64,000 bases of DNA. Source: Minisyncoccota bacterium (GTDB taxonomy: Bacteria; Patescibacteria; Paceibacteria; UBA9973; UBA918). Shown here piece by piece: positions 61,223 through 64,000 of the stretch; positions within the stretch are counted from its first letter, which is position 1, and each line of letters starts with the position of its first letter. The notes under the pieces were generated by a model that was not told the origin of the DNA, did no database searches, and saw only the letters and a list, made by a program, of their open reading frames with translations. The position numbers and the translations under genes are program-made. Location of the stretch: NCBI GenBank assembly GCA_021734905.1, contig JAIPIB010000003.1, forward strand, positions 1 to 64,000, in the 5' to 3' direction.

Positions 61223-62077
61223 CTAGCTCCTTACCAGAACATCCCAATGATCTCCCTCTTGCGCATAAATAGTTCCATCAGGCGCTGTATACATAGTGGC
61301 TCCGTCACTCCTAACTCCAGAATTTTTATAGTTTGTGATTATATATGTATTAAGCTTTGGGTTCATGCGAGCATCATATTTATACCCATTTCCATGACTT
61401 GTTGCTCCTGCGGCATGACCACCTGTGGACTCTGTTCCTCCGGTAATTGTTACATCACAATTACAATCTCTTTTAAGGTCAATTGCATCTTTAATAGTGG
61501 CGTCTCTTATCCCTTGAAGTGACGTACATCCTGACGTTCCACTGCAATCAGCTTGTACTTTTCCTCCTGAACTAGTGACCGAAACATTTGCTGCTGTAAG
61601 ACGATTGACAGCGTCATCTTGTGACAATCCACCTCCCTTTCCGACTGAAGCAACAGAGGGGGCTTGTGAAGACTGAGATGTTGCACTTGGAATTCCTGGT
61701 ACACATTGAATTTCATTCCAAGGACCAAGGAGAGCTCCTTCGTTAAGGAGAAGTTTGAGTGCAGTATCAACGATAAGGTATCCAGAGAGAAGAATAACAA
61801 AACCAACCACTGAATTCGTCATCGTCGTACGCGCCTGAGATATTGCTTCAGTTGAACCACCAGACATAACCATTTTCATCCCTCCGAACGCAAACATGAG
61901 TGCGATAATGGTCGCCATAATTCCAATAAACCATGAAATGAGTTTTTGTCCGAGCTCAACAAAATCACACGCTTGACAATCTGGACCATCACAAGGAACA
62001 ATCCCTTCTCCAGCAAACGTCAACGCAGGAACTGATATAAGTAGTGCAAGAAAGACTACGAGTAAGGTGCGTTTCAT
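61223..62077 (-). CDS. VirB2-like membrane protein fused to an M15-type peptidase domain
   Basis: A signal peptide (LLVVFLALLISVPALTFA) precedes a small Cys cluster (VPCDGPDCQACDF) and two helices (LISWFIGIMATIIALMFAFGG and VVGFVILLSGYLIVDTAL) that match TrbC/VirB2-type pilins of type IV secretion systems. The C-terminal domain carries ATSHGNGYKYDARM and EGDHWDV, which follow the SxHxxGxAxD and ExxHW metal-site pattern of M15 D-Ala-D-Ala peptidases, here with Gly and Tyr changes. A wall-remodelling pilin-like protein is inferred. ATG 62077 gives the proper signal peptide. Confidence 0.75.
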   Translation of the reverse strand: MKRTLLVVFLALLISVPALTFAGEGIVPCDGPDCQACDFVELGQKLISWFIGIMATIIALMFAFGGMKMVMSGGSTEAISQARTTMTNSVVGFVILLSGYLIVDTALKLLLNEGALLGPWNEIQCVPGIPSATSQSSQAPSVASVGKGGGLSQDDAVNRLTAANVSVTSSGGKVQADCSGTSGCTSLQGIRDATIKDAIDLKRDCNCDVTITGGTESTGGHAAGATSHGNGYKYDARMNPKLNTYIITNYKNSGVRSDGATMYTAPDGTIYAQEGDHWDVLVRS

Positions 62078-62169
62078 ACTCACCATCTTATCATGTTCCT
62101 TTGTAACACTTTTACTAAACAGTGAATTGTGGTACTTTATAACCTGTCTCTCGGGACATTCAGATACAT

Positions 62170-62288
62170 GCGTCGGTGGCAGAGTGAGAAAGTCTGGTAG
62201 ACTTTCGCAAGAGGTTGTCGATATTTCGTTGAGAAATATCATACAATCTGAACAGCGCCTGTAAGGCGGTAACGAAGTCAAATGCCTG
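62170..62288 (+). ncRNA. Structured element starting with a duplicate tRNA-Tyr 5' end
   Basis: GCGTCGGTGGCAGAGTG (62170-62186) is identical to the start of tRNA-Tyr at 62327 and breaks off in the D loop. It is followed by hairpin GAAAGTC/GACTTTC (62188-62206), stem AGGTTGT/ACAATCT (62212-62249) with an inner ATATTT/AAATAT, GAACAG, and hairpin CGCC/GGCG (62256-62268). The order matches the elements at tRNA-Leu and tRNA-Gln. Confidence 0.55.
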
Positions 62289-62326
62289 TTATAATCAAAG
62301 CGTCTTTGATGACAGGTCAACATAAT

Positions 62327-62409
62327 GCGTCGGTGGCAGAGTGGTCAATTGCAGGAGACTGTAAATCTCCCGGATTTATCCTACGCAGGTTCAAATCCTG
62401 CCCGGCGCA
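62327..62409 (+). tRNA. tRNA-Tyr (anticodon GTA)
   Basis: The cloverleaf has acceptor GCGTCGG/CCGGCGC-A, anticodon stem GGAGA/TCTCC with loop CTGTAAA, a long variable arm (CGGATTTATCCTACG region) and T arm GCAGG-TTCAAAT-CCTGC. CCA is not encoded. A TATAAT (62290-62295) lies 31 nt upstream inside a hairpin. CACCC/GGGTG with A/T flanks (about 62410-62446) forms a terminator-like hairpin downstream. Confidence 0.95.
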
Positions 62410-62455
62410 CATTTTAAGGCACCCCATTTGGGTGCTTTTAAAATGTGTGACAGGA

Positions 62456-62573
62456 GGAAGACACTCAATGTGTCTTCCGTCAGGATTTGAAAAGGTTGCC
62501 AGCGATTTTGAAGAATGAAAAATCGTGGCAACCTGTACCGGTCATGTAATGACCAAAATTCCTGCCCGGCGCA
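62456..62573 (+). ncRNA. Structured element ending in a duplicate tRNA-Tyr 3' end
   Basis: In order: hairpin GGAAGACAC/GTGTCTTCC (62456-62478), a long stem beginning AGGTTGCC and ending GGCAACCT (62493-62534) with inner CGATTTT/AAAATCG, hairpin GGTCAT/ATGACC (62540-62554), then TCCTGCCCGGCGCA (62560-62573), identical to the tRNA-Tyr 3' end. With the 5' duplicate at 62170 it could close an acceptor stem around the whole tRNA-Tyr locus. Confidence 0.55.
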
Positions 62574-62579
62574 CAAAAC

Positions 62580-62608
62580 TTGACAATACGCCATTTTCAG
62601 TGCAATAT
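62580..62608 (+). promoter_or_regulatory. Promoter of the 77-residue gene
   Basis: TTGACA and CAATAT are spaced by 17 bp, giving a leader of about 30 nt that ends in AGGAGA before the ATG at 62647. Confidence 0.6.
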
Positions 62609-62646
62609 ATTTTTAGTTAGCCCTTATCACAACCTGAGGAGATATA

Positions 62647-62880
62647 ATGAATACTGCCACTGAGGAACTGTTCCAGATGGACACTTTGCAAGCAAAGCTC
62701 ATGCAAGAATCCATGCGGGATCTTCAAATCACAAGTGGTGATGTTGGAAAGGTATTTGTCTTGAGAAACGGAGAGCAGGCCGGTGAGATAATTACTCGCG
62801 AATCTTTCGCCACCATCCCCGTCTTCGAAATACATGCGTGGGTTGTAGTCAGCGAATTTGACATTAATACGTTGGACTAA
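62647..62880 (+). CDS. Small stand-alone hypothetical protein
   Basis: The 77-residue soluble acidic protein has a helical start (LQAKLMQESMRDLQI) and a beta-like second half (GKVFVLRNGEQAGEIITRESF). No family was recognised. It has a clear Shine-Dalgarno (AGGAGA, 62637-62642), its own promoter and a strong terminator, and belongs to the SD-led class. Confidence 0.6.
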   Translation: MNTATEELFQMDTLQAKLMQESMRDLQITSGDVGKVFVLRNGEQAGEIITRESFATIPVFEIHAWVVVSEFDINTLD

Positions 62881-62902
62881 ACCGCTGTAACCAGGTCAAC
62901 CA

Positions 62903-62948
62903 AGCTCCAGCGGGGAAAACAACCACAGTTGTCTTCCCCGCTGGAGCT
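62903..62948 (+). terminator. Terminator of the 77-residue gene
   Basis: A perfect 15-bp stem (AGCTCCAGCGGGGAA and its complement) with a 16-nt loop is followed by GTTTTCTTTTTC. Confidence 0.92.
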
Positions 62949-62972
62949 GTTTTCTTTTTCTGATATAAAAAA

Positions 62973-62992
62973 GGCCAGCGGGATTGCTGGCC
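62973..62992 (-). terminator. Minus-strand terminator downstream of the Hint gene
   Basis: The stem GGCCAGC/GCTGGCC is followed on the minus strand by TTTTTTATATC. It lies about 200 nt after the Hint-gene stop. The gap in between (63000-63192) has no confident gene; see the finding on in-frame continuation. Confidence 0.8.
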
Positions 62993-63192
62993 ATTGGTAT
63001 GGTTACCAAACTTCGGTAAACCTTTTAATTTTTTAGGTTTTCTGGGTCCTTCACATGAAACTCGTTCTGATCGCCGCCTTTTTAATCGTCATCCAAAGAT
63101 GAAGCAGAGCGAACTCCTGGGCGTCGATAATAATTTTTGTACTCAACTCTGAATCCTAGTGTAGAAACTAGATACAAAAGTTTGAGATTCTT

Positions 63193-63759
63193 TCACAGAT
63201 ACTTTAGTCGAAGTCCTTCATTTTTTAAGTCACACAATGAATCGTATATGTCATGCATTACAACCCGCAACATCCGAAAATGTGTAAAGTTGTGTGCCAC
63301 ACACCCGTCTGCAATGAAGTTGTGCTCACCCTGTGTATACAGGTTAAACACTGGTTCAGTTGTTCCGGTTGGCGCAATACTCTTGATACAAGAATGTGCC
63401 GCTTTTGACGAACTGATGCGCATGATGCTGTCACCTGGACTGAGCTTTTTAATCGACTGATATCCTTTATCAGTCATAAAGCTATGGCCCAAAGTACAGA
63501 TCATTCCAACATCATCTGATTCAAAAGTTACATTGACCAGTGGTGCTGGTTCGTGAACCAACTTGCGAGTGATTCGTCTTGGGACCAAAATGCCCTTTTT
63601 GTATGACAGAACCATTTCCCCTTCGGACAAATCTCCGATAGGAATTTTGCCACTCGGTGTTTCTATAAGTGTAGACTTGGGGAAACAATCCCAAGAATAT
63701 TCAATACCTCTGGTACCTGCGCCTGGCAAATCATTATCTACGTCAGAGTGCTTACCCAT
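63193..63759 (-). CDS. Hint-domain (bacterial intein-like) protein
   Basis: The 188-residue protein has a 24-residue leader, then a complete Hint fold: block A CFPKSTLIETPSGKIPIGDL starting at Cys25, block B TLGH (Thr89, His92), block F VFNLYTQGEHNFIADG and block G VAHN (His156-Asn157). Residue +1 is Phe, not Cys/Ser/Thr, so classical protein splicing is not expected; N- or C-terminal self-cleavage of the bacterial intein-like type is possible. There is no endonuclease domain. AAAGGAAAC precedes ATG 63759, and a promoter TTGACA-16-TATTGT (63857-63884, minus strand) lies about 100 nt upstream. The target of any cleavage is unknown. Confidence 0.82.
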   Translation of the reverse strand: MGKHSDVDNDLPGAGTRGIEYSWDCFPKSTLIETPSGKIPIGDLSEGEMVLSYKKGILVPRRITRKLVHEPAPLVNVTFESDDVGMICTLGHSFMTDKGYQSIKKLSPGDSIMRISSSKAAHSCIKSIAPTGTTEPVFNLYTQGEHNFIADGCVAHNFTHFRMLRVVMHDIYDSLCDLKNEGLRLKYL

Positions 63760-63856
63760 GATTGTTTCCTTTCAAAGAACAGTCTAGACCGTTTTATGAA
63801 GCCGGTCAAAACGCTTCACGATGAAACAGAAACATTTCTATCTCACCGATAGTTTG

Positions 63857-63884
63857 ACAATACCACTTTTTACTGTTTTGTCAA
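63857..63884 (-). promoter_or_regulatory. Promoter of the Hint-domain gene
   Basis: On the minus strand TTGACA and TATTGT are separated by 16 bp. Inverted copies of TTTGACA/TGTCAAA and ATAGT/ACTAT surround it, so the site is also a palindrome that could bind a regulator. The rest of 63885-64000 is AT-rich and holds nothing I can identify. Confidence 0.55.
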
Positions 63885-64000
63885 AATACTATCAGCTCAT
63901 TTTATTAAAAATATATTGTAGAAATTCAGTGTATTTTCTTTCTATATAAATCTAATCTATCGGTCAAGATCGATCTTCAACCAACCTACTCTGCAACGTT

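Noticed and set aside
58917..62573. Hammerhead or other known self-cleaving ribozyme beside the tRNAs
   Set aside because: The CUGAUGA and GAAA core of the hammerhead is not found in the right order. No other ribozyme consensus was recognised.
59002..62573. Integron attC sites or CRISPR repeats
   Set aside because: The stems lack the GTTRRRY/RYYYAAC pair of attC, there are no regular repeat-spacer units, and no integrase or cas genes are in the window.
63193..63195. UGA read as glycine (genetic code 25)
   Set aside because: Long conserved genes in the window (uvrA, uvrB, topA, serS) contain no in-frame UGA, and several genes end with it.

Overview
The window reads as a chromosomal segment of a Patescibacteria/CPR bacterium, most likely a Parcubacteria (Paceibacteria) relative. 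This is inference from gene content. Proteins are reduced: a short UvrC without its C-terminal helix-hairpin-helix part, a DnaX without the zinc module, and half-size MFS and EamA transporters. There are many secreted or membrane-anchored proteins of unknown function, a VirB2-like pilin segment, and housekeeping genes dispersed rather than in classic operons. UGA is used as stop, so this is not the Gracilibacteria/Absconditabacteria code.

Layout. 1-12.4 kb: two secreted/membrane proteins, then uvrC-uvrA, an orphan histidine kinase with a large Ig/TSP3 surface protein, and uvrB, all on the minus strand. 12.4-18.6 kb: HD hydrolase, tgt, FKBP isomerase, CapA-like phosphatase, AI-2E family permease, small membrane proteins and a thioredoxin-fold protein without its cysteines. 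18.6-23.4 kb: a surface operon with two DUF916-like proteins headed by a UmuD/surface-protein chimera and a transglutaminase-like gene. 23.4-32.2 kb: flavoprotein, pseudouridine synthase, cold-shock protein, peroxiredoxin, and an S74-chaperone surface-fibre operon. 32.3-38.8 kb: plus-strand genes with tRNA-Gln and an XRE-type regulator that appears to control itself and a DM13-MsrA-MsrB fusion. 38.4-47.6 kb: minus-strand cell-envelope and information genes (VTT/DedA, mltG, dnaX, D,D-carboxypeptidase, dus, ftsQ, serS). 47.7-60.9 kb: dprA, a frameshifted PEP-synthase-like gene, a NYN nuclease, topA, rsh, parB, miaA. 58.9-64 kb: tRNAs Leu, Trp and Tyr with unusual structured flanks, a pilin/peptidase fusion and a Hint (intein-like) protein.

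Two modes of initiation stand out. Many genes have a -10-like hexamer (TATACT, TATAAT, TACAAT) only 6-9 nt before the ATG and no Shine-Dalgarno sequence, which predicts leaderless mRNAs. A smaller set of stand-alone genes (12.5, 17.2, 32.3, 47.3, 59.3, 62.6 and 63.2 kb) has good SD sequences, normal -35/-10 promoters in most cases, and a private terminator.

The best candidate for an undescribed system is the set of structured elements around tRNA genes. At tRNA-Leu, -Tyr and -Gln a similar series of stem-loops ends in an extra tRNA 3' end. At Leu and Tyr there is also an extra tRNA 5' end, and at Leu a complete tRNA sits in the loop of one stem. Next in interest are the palindrome-controlled XRE/MsrAB mini-regulon, the in-frame UmuD/surface chimera, the Hint-domain protein, and large perfect hairpins inside dprA and miaA.
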